DNA of 64,000 nucleotides from Brachycybe producta (taxonomy: Eukaryota > Arthropoda > Diplopoda > Playtdesmida > Andrognathidae): NCBI GenBank assembly GCA_036925085.1, contig JAUPFP010000035.1:945501-1009500 (forward strand), read 5' to 3'. The notes beneath the pieces are model-generated. The model searched no databases. It had not been told where the DNA came from and saw nothing but the letters and a program-made list of their open reading frames with translations. This document shows positions 9,901 through 21,022 of this stretch, in pieces. The position numbers and the translations under genes are program-made. Position 1 is the first letter of the stretch. The number at the start of each line of letters is the position of its first letter.

Positions 9901-12900
9901 ATATAATCATCTTTCATCAGAACATAATCACAGCATTGTCAAATCGTGTTATATGCTAAACCTACTATGTAAATTTCATTGTAGCACTAGAGGCGGATAA
10001 TATAAATAATATATCTATTATTTTATTTGAAATTTACTGATATGTTTAAATAAAATAAATAATAATTCTTACAAGTGAAGAACTTGTAAGGCCATTTAGT
10101 TTGGCAGTGTTCGCAGATCTGACTGTGGTCACAACAAATAGAAAGTAAAACTCGTACAGTTTTCTGCAATAGTAATTTCAGCCTGTCGCCAATGCTCACA
10201 ACACGTTTGCGCATCTATATTTAAAATATATAAACACAAAGAACACACGCTTCCGCAACACGCACATGCAAGTAAGTACATATAATAGAACAAAGTGTAG
10301 AAAAAAATTTTTTTTTCAAGTCAATAACATTGAACTTACCGTAATGTCAAAATTAACTATGCTGCTAATTGTAAACCTAATTGTGAATCGCTAGTTAATG
10401 GTTCATAAATAGAGTAGATTCTCGATTAATCAAGCTAATGTGGACCGAACATGGAAAAGTAACACATTCCTATCTATCCCATTTCTTTGCATTCATACAT
10501 TATGAACATAAATAACTCTTGTATACCACCACTTAGCCTTTATGTAAAAATACATTACAAGTTTGTGCAAACAACCATCACCCAAGTGATTGAATTGACA
10601 CACAAAAAACACAAAAAAAAGCAAAAAATACCTGCTCCAATAACACGGTACCTCAGATAATCGAGACTACTGTACCTTAAGCAGTGCTATAATGCATAAG
10701 CAATAATGCAATAATAATCCACTTTCATTACTAAAGCAACACACGCCAGTAAACCAATTATTGCATCATCACGAGTCTGTTACATTATGATAATTCGGCG
10801 AATCTGTCGTATAACATAAACCATCACGTCATAAATGACAAATACAACCTCTACATGAAAAGTAAAAGCAGCAACAGAAATGTTTTCACTGAGCAAACAA
10901 TATGTGACAGAGAGAGAAAGGTGTGTTCCATTTAGTACCATTCCATCAACCTATTCCAACTCAGAATTAGGCGAGAGTTGGACGTGGAGGCTAGCAATTC
11001 TACAAGTTATGGGATTGGAGTATTATAATCTGGTCACCGGTTAAACTCGACTCATCCGTTCTCTCTACTGTATACTGTGAAACGTACATTTAATTTCACA
11101 AGCAGACATTTGAGGAGTTAACTGGAGTGCAGGAAATTAATTCGGTTAACTTACTACTACTCTAACATATTCTCTTAATAACTAGCTTTAAACTATAGCC
11201 GACAAGGGCTATACTTGAAAAAGTTTAAGATGTGCGTTAATTTAAAGTCTCAGGCTTGGTTTATACTTTGTGAAAAAGCTGTGAAAATCAAGAAAAGTTT
11301 CGCAGCAAATCGTTCACACTTTGTCGCAATAAAATAACGTTTTCTCCTTTGCACATCTTCGTTTTTTTGTCCAATATTTCGATAACATTTTGATCCATCT
11401 TATAGAACGAAAGAAACATCGCAACCAATCACAGCTCACCATACTGTTTTTGTAGGATAACAAACCGGTTCCGGCGAGCTTTTCTTAACGATTCCGTACA
11501 TTCGATATACGTGTATATTCAAAATATAGCCACGTTTGGTGTGAACATAACGATGCAAAACAGAGCAACGAAAATGAACTATTTGCAATGCTAAGTGATA
11601 TTATAGCGATTCTTCAAATAACAAAGATTAGCAACTTTTCGCCAAATATAAAACCAAGTCCTTGTATTATTTATATTGCGCAAACAAGTAAAAGATAAGT
11701 GACCAGATATAAAGTTAGATCAACAAGCCCATTAATTTATTTTATTGTTTCAATTTTGGCATGTTGTGTATTTCTCTGTTTGTGCATGTTTCTGTTCATA
11801 ATTGTGCCTCAATAGGTTAGTTTGAAACGATACCTCCACAACAAAAAAAAAATTTCCTTATTTCTATATTTTAATAGTATTTTCGTAATGATGTGACGTT
11901 TCTCCCAAACTAGAAGTGAATCATAAACTGTGAAAGTTTTGTAACTTCCTTGTGTGTGTATGCAGCATGAAACGATCTTTCGGCTTTCGCTACATTGTGC
12001 ATTTGCATTAAAATAATAAATTTAACAATCAGTTCATGTAAATCTCACACAGCTGTATTCTCAGTTGTTAGTGTGCAAACCTGGAAGAATGTTAATTATG
12101 AGAACAATAGAAAAATCACATTACTGAAAAAAAAACAAAACTGCAAAAATAGGAGTTCCGTTCGATTCGCCTGTCCTTTCTTTCTGTTCTTTATATTGTT
12201 ATTGGTCATTACAAAACAAAGCGCAAAACTATTACAGAATTACCTGATTGTCATCTGTCATTTTATGCCTGCTGCACACCGTCATTTCAGCTAATGACAT
12301 GCATTTTAATTAGACGTCGGTTACTGTTAACATTAGTTTTACCTCAAAATCAAGATAAATACATAAAGGTAAAGCAACTCCAAAGTTAGAAGGAAAAAAA
12401 AAAACGCCAAAAATGACTGAAGAATCGTCTGCATTTTGAAACTACATTAAAAGGAAGACATCGTGCTTAAAATGTCACCCATTTTTGTGTACGTTCACTG
12501 AAACCTATTGTAACTGAAGCACTAAGTACAGTCTGCGTCATCTATTGGCCACACTTTGATATGACACGAAATGCTCTAAATAGCAACATTTTAAATGTAA
12601 ATATTGATGCAATGATGAGAAACAGCGATTCATGGTTTATTTAAAGTGGTAGGGCGATAGTGGGTTTCTCCCTTCAGTTGACCTAACACAATAAAGAAAA
12701 CCACTATATCGAATTCCGTTTCTCCTAATATTCTCATTACATTGTCCAACTAATGGAAATGCATTATTATATTTCGCCATAATAAACTGCCAACTTTCTC
12801 CTTTTGACAATTTCATAGTTTAATAAATTTCATTTAATTGAAACCAGGATTAACGAGGTTCATAATTAAATTTTCGCCATAACTTTTTTAATTTTTTTTG

Positions 12901-15900
12901 TTTCAAAGCCGAGACTCTTAAGAATTTTTCTGATAATAACTGTACCAATGACTTTATTTACAAATTAATAATTTGCTAAACAAAAATTTTTATAACAAAT
13001 TTTAAAAACTGAAGCTATAAAATTCCGAAATGTAGTCATTGTATTCTTGTTCTGTGCCCCGCCTTTTCACTTCCAAGTGGCGTTCATAGGCAGCAAGTGC
13101 TCTATTGGTCAAGACCAGAGGTAGATCGGCAAAAGCTTGCTCAATTTTGAGTCGAAGTTTGACTATGACTCCGATCACCATGTTTGTCGAGCTTCGACTA
13201 CGCAATTTAGCAAACGTGAACTGCGATCGTTTCGCCGAGCTGCCTCTCGACATGGTCCATACCACAATCTCTACCTATGAACACCGCTTAGAATATTGCA
13301 TTGAAGTGAAGGGGCGAAAGCATGAAACAATAATACAATGACTAAACTTCGTAATTTTAGAACTTTAGTTACGTTAAATTGTTTAGGACATTATTAAGAA
13401 GCCAATAAAAGTCGTTAGAACGTTTATTATCATAAAAAATATCAGAATCTCCCGCTCACAAACAAAAATGATTGTTAATAATATAAACAATTAAAAAAGT
13501 TTTGGCAAAAATTGTTCTACCTGTATAATTGTACTGTAGGTATATTATTATTATAATAAGCACCCACATATATCTCACTCTCTGGAACCCACTGACGTTA
13601 ATGTGTCAGTGGCAACCAGTGGCGCAACCAACAGGGGGGCTGGTCAACTTCAATTTGGAAAACTGAAGCTAATGTCGAACAATTACAATTCCTCCGTGAG
13701 AAAAAGAACACAAAATAGTCAAATAATTGTTCATCTTCCAATCGGAATTCACTCAGCAAAACAGACAAAAGAGGCGAATCGAACCATTCAATCTCACTTT
13801 CTTATAAAACTCCCACTGGTTTTCATCCAATTCATATAAAACAAAATTCAAATAAATTAAAGAAACGTGAATTACTTAATCCATTTTCCTTGCGGACAAT
13901 TTCGTCTGCTTTATCTCCGCCCTCCGTTCCGTTGTCTACGTTGTTGTTCTTCTTCTTGACTCCTCCGTTTTTCTCGAGCTTCTTCGTCGGGATAGAGATG
14001 TCGATCATTTCGTAGAACGGTCCTAACTTATCAACGAAATCAGCGACGTTCTCGGTATACGACATGGTCTCTATGATCTGCAAAGTGACCTTAAGCCATT
14101 GGATCATTTGAATATTTAGAAATCACAACAAACAACACCAAATAAAGAAGCAACGAAATAATAAAAAAATAACAATATACAAATAAACCAAAATGGAATT
14201 TAACCTTCTTGAGATCTTCGACGTAGTTGTTCATTGCGTCCTCTTTCGACATTTGTCCGAGACCTTTCCAAGCATCCCTAAATAAATAATAACACCGCAG
14301 TTAGAACTGGTTGATAATACAATACATTGTAAACACCACTTTCAAGTACGTACCATTTCGCCTTCTTGATGACCTCCCAAAAAGCGGGTTTCGGATCAGA
14401 ACAAGGTCCTTCTGTAGCCTGTTTGAAATGGGAATAGAACCGCAACTTCATATCGTTCGATGGCTGATAAGGACCTGAAAAATAAACCAACACTATACTT
14501 GTTTTCATATATTACTTAACATATATATATTACTTAAACCGCACTAACACTTGCTGGCACAAACCAGTCTTCATCTCAGGAGTGCATTGACAATGGCCAG
14601 CGAACATTTGCTGGTGAGCCAGTTCATAAAACCTTGGATGTCGGTATGCACACAAGAACTGCTTGCTTGCAAGAACTATTTTGTTTCTGTTGGAAATTCC
14701 AGACATGTGTGTGTCCACAGAATGCCCATGGGCAAAAAAGAAAACATGCTCTCTACAAATAGTTAGGGCTTATGGCCCCTTCAAATACTATATGCACAAG
14801 ATTTAAACTGGCACAGTTTTCCTCAGGATAGTGTGGTTGGCCCGTTATTGTTTCCTTTATTTATCAATGACCTCAGTATTCCTATTAGCAGTAACTGCTA
14901 GCTATTCACCAATGATAATTTATGAGAAGGTGACATCTAATGATGTTGAATGTAATAATTATTGAAAACTGACCGGGAAGCAAAGAAGCATGGAGTGCTA
15001 ACATGGCAACTTCAACTTAATAATGAAAAATATTTTATAGCAAAGCTAACTTGGGGAAGGAATCCAATAGATTCCGTGTACAAAAGGGCTCCTTCTAAAC
15101 TGTCTTGGAAGCCACTTGTTGAACAGATTATATCCAAGTCAATGCAAACGTTAACGGTGTCCAAAAGAAATAAAGTGTACACGTATAGCATAAAAATTAC
15201 TAGTACACCCCGATCTAGAATACTGAAGCATCATGTGGAGTCCCCACACTGCAAAGTTAGTTCACTCTGTTGAAATGGTTCAATGTAGGGCTGCTAGGTT
15301 TGTTTGTGGCAAATATGAGATTGATGAGTGACAAAAATGCTTTCACAGCTTTGTTGGGGCAGTTACTTGCAAGGGCAGATTTTAGGCCTAAACCAACTTC
15401 AAGTGACAATGAATTATTTCACCTGCACCAGAACACATTGCAATTGTTATTTTCACGTTTTGACAATTTCACATGCTGCAATTATACGTTCGGCCCTATA
15501 CCACAGGTCTTGTTTGGCTGCTTGCATAGTAGGCCCACTACTTTGTGCTATTAAAGATTTACATATTTACATATTAACTCAATACATTGAGATAGTAACT
15601 GCATGAATACATGGAATATGTAAAAAAAATATTTAAGATATAAATGCATTCAATTTAAAAGGGACAGAAACCACGTATAACTGAATCACTTAAAGGGGAT
15701 ATTTTAAGTTTGTAGAAGGTATGAGACGATTTATCTACACTTTGGCCCAGTTTAAAGTGAAACAAAAAATTAAATTGCCACACAGTTTTTTTAAAGATAT
15801 CAACATGCAAAAAAGCCTTTGTGATTCATTTTAATATTTTCTGCTTTTTAAAACATTTTCAATTTTTGCAATTTAAAACAGTTTTTTTTTAAAATCAACA

Positions 15901-18900
15901 CATCCTGGTTAGTAGACCCGGCAAAAGGTTCTGCTTCGACAAGCCAACTCCACAATAAAGGCAATCCGTGAAACGCAAAGCTAATCGTCCGAGGCCGTCC
16001 ATTATGCGCGGCTCCAGACGATGCCTGGAGCTGTCACGTAATTTTTGCTTTAACCATCACATTATGGAAACGGTTCAACAAATAAGAAAACATGTGACAA
16101 GAGCATATACGACACACCGTGTGACACACCCGCATCGTTTGGTGGCCCCTTAAATTACCCTTACAAAAGCTTTCCTTTATCACAACAACCCTGATGCTTT
16201 TATAGAAATCCCAACCCAATTCGATCCCTTTTTGTATTTCACATTTATTTCGCTGTTTTATTTTTATATGCAGATAGATCTGTTTATCGGTTTTGATCAA
16301 ATTCAAGGCCGAAATCAACCACATATATTGAAACATATTACGCTGACAACCAATTAAGTTAATAAAATTACGTCCTCAGAACGTCAACAAATGTTTCAAA
16401 AGATTATTCCAAGAAAAGAAACATTATGCTACATGCAATACAGGTACATGTCAATCTGTTGAATAAGGTAATCTGCAAAACCACCAAACTACTAGTGAAT
16501 CTGCAAAATTCAATATATTTTAGGTGTTGAATTTTGCAGACTCACTAGCAGGTTGGTTGTTTTGCTGATTGCCTAGGCAATCTGCAGATTAACTGAATCT
16601 ATCTGAAAATTCTTTTCACCATCCAAAAACCTAAGTATGACAGAATAACATTAAATTGTCATGAAAGAAGATTCAATACGCTAGAACAGTAGTTCCCAAA
16701 TAATGTGCCAAGAAATTCGCTTGGTGTGCCACGAAATGTTCGACGTTACAGTGAACCCTTTATAAGTCTAAATATTTTAATAATTAAAAAAAACTACATT
16801 TTTTATCACAAATAAACCAAACTTTCCAATTATACATTAGGAATGACCGATTCCGATTTGATTAATCTGAAAATAATTTTTTTAGTTTAAATTAACCGTA
16901 TAAATTGAATATTAAGGCTTCCGAATAGTCGTATGAAGTGATTCAAACACCTACACAATTTTTCATTGGATTTTTCCCCAATGAAAATTTGTTTCCCTCT
17001 AGATTTCACTGTTGAGTGTTGGTTGAAGTTGCTAGGATTTCCTAGATAGCGGTGCCGCAAAATAGCGGCCGTAATATGAACATGCATTTAGAAATCGGGC
17101 AGCAACTGTAGGCTATTTGCTGATGATACTCTAATTTACAAAGAGGTTGATGGCATCCAAGACTGTGAAACATTAGCTCTAGACTTGAAGACAATTGAAG
17201 GATGGTGTAATACATGGCAACTTCAGTTGAATGAGAGGAAGTGTAGTTATAAGGCTAACTTGGGGTAGAAATCCAACTGTGTTCAATTATAGTATGAATG
17301 ACACTATTCTTCAGAGTGTCAACTGTCAAGTGTTATAAGTACTTGGGGGTTACAATGACAGATGACCTTTCTTGGAAAAACACATTAATGGTGTTACTGG
17401 GAAAGCTCGTTTTAGTCAAAGGACATTGGGCACCTGCCCAGCACAAGTTAAAACTATTGCCTATCAAGCATTGGTTCGGCCTCATCTTGAGTTTTGCTGC
17501 AGTGTATGGAATCCTCACTCTGTCACACTCATTCAGTTGAAATTGTTCAGCATAAGGCAGCTAGGTTTGTTTGTGGCAGGCACAAATTTACAGATAGTGT
17601 CACTGAGATGCTGTCAGTGCTACAATAGCATAGTTTGGCACATCGCAGGGCTCAGTTAAGTTTGAAATTGTTTGGAAAAATTACACGGGGTGATTGTCCT
17701 AAACTGCAGTCCGGTGATATTCATAAAGCACTATATATGGGCAGGACTGATCACTCTAAGAAAATTAGGGAGATTTTTGCTAGGATAGATTCATATTATT
17801 GGTCTCTTTTCCTAGAGTTATAAGACAATGGAACTCTCTACCTGAGGCAATGGTGAATGGGAATAATTTTGTTTGGTGGGATTAACATTTGTATTTTCAT
17901 TTTGTTTTTATATATGTGCATGTATATGTGCTTGACAATGCTTAATGCTGTATGTGGACTTTTATGTCCTTCTGCCATAGGCCTATTTGGCTGCTAGCAG
18001 AGTACTAATTGCAATTGTAATTGTAAGAACACAAGTTGGCTCCGCCCTTTTTATGACGAACGCAACTTCTAATTGGTTGGTTATGTAGTCCGACGTCACA
18101 TGCTCCGCCCTTTTCAACGTCGAACCACACAACAAACCAATTAGAAGTCGCCCGTCGTCATAAAAAGGGCAGAGCCAACTTGTGTTCGTCCTGACTTCTA
18201 AATGTCTGTGCAATATGACGGCAAATGACGACACAAAAACATCTTCATAGACGTAAATGGATGTTGTTTCTCGAGAACTGTGGACCGTGGTGCTTATCGT
18301 ATCTTACTATATCTATCTGTATCTGATTATATCTATAAAAACGTTTTTGTGTCGTCATTTGCCGCCAAATTGCGGTACTTACCATCTTAGGAAACCCTAG
18401 CTTTACACATTTTGTTAAACAAAACGTTTTTTTTTTATCGAAACGTTCTGATAACTTTCTGTAAATAACGTTTAAAATCGTATATTTTTAACTCCATGTT
18501 AAATCCCATAGGACCAAAAAACCGTACAAGAAACGTCTGAAAAATTATCGCTAAAATGACTTAGAACAAAAATAACAAAAAATAGCACGTGCATTAATGT
18601 GTAGGCTTCACGATGCTTCCTTTCTATAAATTTAGCACGTCAATTATTTTTGTATTGATTTTTATGTGACTTAATACGTGAATAAAAACCATTTTGCAAC
18701 AAAAACGATAGCAGCGCCTACATTCGGATACATTTTTCATTTAAACAGTGTATCTGGGCTGTATCAGTGGCATATATAACAATGTGAACAAAAGTTCAAG
18801 CCAATAAAAAAACAGGTTTTAATGAAAAACAAACAACAAAAAAACCCCACAGGTCACTTGACTTTTATTTTTTTGTTTTCCTGTCAAACATAAAAAAACC

Positions 18901-19931
18901 TTTAAGAATAAAATAATTATAAAGAAAAGATGCCAAAAAAAAAGGTCTGTCTTCCTATGCGTGATATAAAACAATTTGCCCATGAAATATGTATTTAGGC
19001 GGTGAAACCACCTGATTACATATATTTTGGAAGCAAAACTAAAAAAAAAACATCTGGCATTAGTTGACGTCACTCAACACTCATCATCACATTGCATTCA
19101 GATCCAAAAATATCATAGCACAGCATTAACAGTGCATTGCTACGTGTAACAACCGCAATCAGTTGCTTCGCCATAGAGAAACAATTGCTAATTAGCTCTG
19201 TAAATTGGTCAAATTGTTCAAATTTCTTTCTGAGCGGGGCGAAAACGGAAGAAAAGGGGTTCCCGGGGGGGGGGGGGGGATGGAAGCTAGCGACTGATCA
19301 ATGTCCATAGCAATCTAGAATTAAATACTGTTGTGAAAATATCACAGACTATCTGACCAATTGGCCAACATGTTGTGTACTAAAAGAAGCAAGTAAGGAA
19401 CCATGGTTCAACTGAAAGAGGAGGAAAAGGGGGTTGAAACCCACAAAATTTTGAAATTTTCATTTTTTCCCCCCCTCTCTTTTCATACGTTTTAGTGTCT
19501 TTTCGTGGAGTATGTTAAATAGGTTCTATAGGCACAAATAACGCCAAATAATTCTTATTTAGAATGCTGATGTATTTTATTGGCGATGCACAGATGGCAA
19601 GGTAGTTGTAAATGCGACACCAGTGAACGTAGCATGCATGACGTAACTAGATTAAATGGGACCCCACTTGCCCGTGCCTTCAAAGCATAAATTATTTAAA
19701 TTATCGAATAAACTTTTTTATCGTAATTTTCTATTTAACTGTTGTAAATACAAACACAAAACGACCACTGGCATAAGGACAGACTGTTACCATAGAAACC
19801 AATGCACAAACTACGTTCGACCCTCCGCAACGCAAACGCATGAAATCCATATACTGACCGTCCTTTGGTAGGTTCTTTATGACGTTCACAGCCGCTTTGA
19901 ATTTCTCTTCCGTCGTTACGCTCGACATCAT
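6946..19931 (-). CDS. ACBD5: Acyl-CoA-binding domain-containing protein 5 orthologue
   Basis: Eight phase-compatible exons, 19859-19931, 14354-14474, 14205-14277, 13876-14077, 9298-9473, 8451-8832, 7257-7507 and 6946-7107, encode about 479 residues. Residues 1-110 are the ACB domain (FKAAVNVIKNLPKDG, YQPSNDMKLRFYSHFKQATE, AFWEVIKKAKW). A middle acidic stretch EEFSDPVQ near 203-210 resembles the FFAT-like motif that ties ACBD5 to the ER protein VAPB. A coiled coil (VNEQIAETLFRLQKDMESVL) precedes a conserved WWPF and a C-terminal membrane anchor at 447-467 with a basic tail. ACBD5 binds very-long-chain acyl-CoA at the peroxisome and makes peroxisome-ER contacts. The start is the first ATG of an ATGATG pair. 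Introns 1 (5.4 kb) and 4 (4.4 kb) hold transposon remains. Somewhat shorter than the human protein. Confidence 0.93.
11255..11575. repeat. Possible MITE in ACBD5 intron 4
   Basis: The outer sequences GGCTTGGTTTATACTTTG and CACGTTTGGTGTGAAC are roughly inverted and of the GGYYTGGTTYACACT type common at ends of short invertebrate DNA elements. No target duplication was identified. The rest of intron 4 on either side shows no coding sequence. Confidence 0.3.
13040..13330. repeat. Imperfect inverted repeat in ACBD5 intron 4
   Basis: The two halves are diverged reverse copies. Both strands can be read as related peptides with the order LRL(R/K), FA(E/D)LPL, YE(H/R), EVK, R. Because the arms are inverted, this similarity follows from the DNA symmetry and does not by itself show coding. 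It could be a decayed fold-back element or two facing copies of a short coding repeat. Confidence 0.5.
14812..15560 (+). mobile_element. Degenerate non-LTR retrotransposon (reverse transcriptase) fragment
   Basis: Pieces in several frames match the LINE reverse transcriptase: a VGPLLFPLFINDLS-like segment near 14840 (family form GPLLF..FINDL), a ruined catalytic box (TND where active elements have ADD), then a segment near 15200-15340 resembling LVHPDLEY, MWSPHT and AARFVCGKYE. Stops and shifts interrupt every frame. It sits in ACBD5 intron 1 on the strand opposite the gene. Confidence 0.75.
15680..15830. repeat. Short partial copy of dispersed repeat family B
   Basis: Ends with inverted segments TGAATCACTTAAAGGGGATATTTT and AAAGATATCAACATGCAAAAAAGCC, matching the middle of the copies at 35.6 kb and 46.1 kb. 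No coding content. Confidence 0.4.
16470..16572. repeat. Long hairpin, possible MITE
   Basis: Two arms of about 45 bases are near-perfect reverse complements (CAAAAC, ACTAGTGA, TCTGCAAAATTCAA in the left arm) around a spacer of about 10 bases. It lies in ACBD5 intron 1. Flanking duplication not resolved. Confidence 0.65.
17095..18020 (+). mobile_element. 5'-truncated non-LTR retrotransposon copy, reverse transcriptase to 3' tail
   Basis: Begins abruptly at the catalytic box: LFADDTLIYKEV near 17113 is intact (YADD-type), followed by GWCNTWQLQLNERK. Later frames give YKYLGVTMTDDLSW, ALVRPHLEFCCSVWNPHS, AARF-like and RQWNSLPEA pieces, the standard order of a Jockey/CR1-like reverse transcriptase C-terminal half. 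Stops and frameshifts interrupt it. The 3' end is a short ATTGCAATTGTAATTGTA repeat, as in LINEs that end in simple repeats. Better preserved than the copy at 14.8 kb and probably of the same family. Confidence 0.85.
18026..18200. repeat. Fold-back element with about 60-base arms
   Basis: The left arm AACACAAGTTGGCTCCGCCC and the following TTTTTATGACGA and ACTTCTAATTGGTT recur in inverse order and orientation at the right end. The right arm differs by a few bases (CTGCCC for CCGCCC). It abuts the LINE 3' end. No coding capacity. Confidence 0.78.
18201..19858. other. ACBD5 intron 1 remainder, no gene recognised
   Basis: AT-rich sequence without a supported exon. It includes a 15-base G run at 19265-19279 and several A/T runs. 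Confidence 0.5.
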
Positions 19932-21022
19932 CTTGTTCACAATCTAAATACTACTTCGAACACAACACTGTTGTGAACCAAAACACTTTACGACAACATA
20001 AAAGAATACAAAACAAACAAACTGAACTCAAATTCAAAAGAATGACGACAGCTGCTGAGTTCCAGAAGGTCGTCCAACAACAATTTCTGCATTTAGCGAC
20101 TTGCGACGTAATTACAATTAGCGACCGCTCTTATGTATTAAAATGGTCGCTTAGGGTTTAAAACAATATACACATGACGTCATTTATTAACCAAAAATTG
20201 TGAAAACAGCGTACAAATATGGCCTTAGGTTAAACAAAGTTGGTGGTTGGACGCCATATGCGATCACTCCAGTCTTTGAGATTCCCATATTGATTATCAT
20301 ACTATGCAATGTACTTCAAAAAGTCACTGGAAGTCCCAACAATACAATAACAAAACAACACTTCTTCTTGTTCATCTACGCCGGCTAGTCTCATTTTTTA
20401 GTTATGCCTGTTTTTTTTTAGAATTACAAAATAATATAATCATTCTAAAAAATGTTTCTTGCTGCGTAAAGAAATTGTTAATTATTATAGTAAATTCAAG
20501 AAACTTGAAATAATTATTATAGTAAATTCAAGAAACTTGAAATAATTATTATAGAATTAAAATAAAAGTGATTTACAGCGGCGACTAAAGTAAGTTTCTA
20601 GTCGGCAGATAGGATTGAGAAAAAGGGGACGCCATATAAATAAATCATGCATGGGATTCACTACGATTCAATAAAATTCACAACAAAACATATGTATGTA
20701 AAGCCGTTTTATTGGACACCCAAAATAAAATTTATTTCTTGGAAATCCAGTAAAATGTAGATAGAAAGTAAAACTGCTTTCCACACCGTACGAAATTTTA
20801 TCTCTTTTCTGTATCGTCCCCCTTGTGTTATTATATAAATGAGAGCCATCTGGTGGCCAATTGCTTGTGCACTATATATATGAAGTTCTACTCCTAGTTT
20901 TTCTTGTCCTTTTCTTGTGTGCGGATGACTTGTGAGTCGTGGTATTGGTTCCTATTAGACTCACCACGTGGGCACACAAAGGGACAAACTTAATTGATTT
21001 TTGTACAGTAATTTAAATAAGA
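19932..21022. promoter_or_regulatory. Head-to-head intergenic region between ACBD5 and NOG1
   Basis: ACBD5 (start 19931, leftward) and NOG1 (start 21023, rightward) are divergent with 1.1 kb between start codons, so their promoters share this interval. No TATA box stands out near either start, as is usual for housekeeping genes. A tandem repeat sits at 20480-20554. Confidence 0.5.
20480..20554. repeat. 32-bp tandem repeat, 2.3 copies
   Basis: The unit starts AATTATTATAGTAAATTCAA and ends GAAACTTGAAAT; two identical copies and an 11-base partial third copy follow without interruption. Confidence 0.9.

Noticed and set aside
10023-10214. Possible extra ACBD5 exon between exons 4 and 5
   Set aside because: Exons 4 and 5 already join in phase and in family order; this frame has no ACBD5 similarity or needed splice sites.
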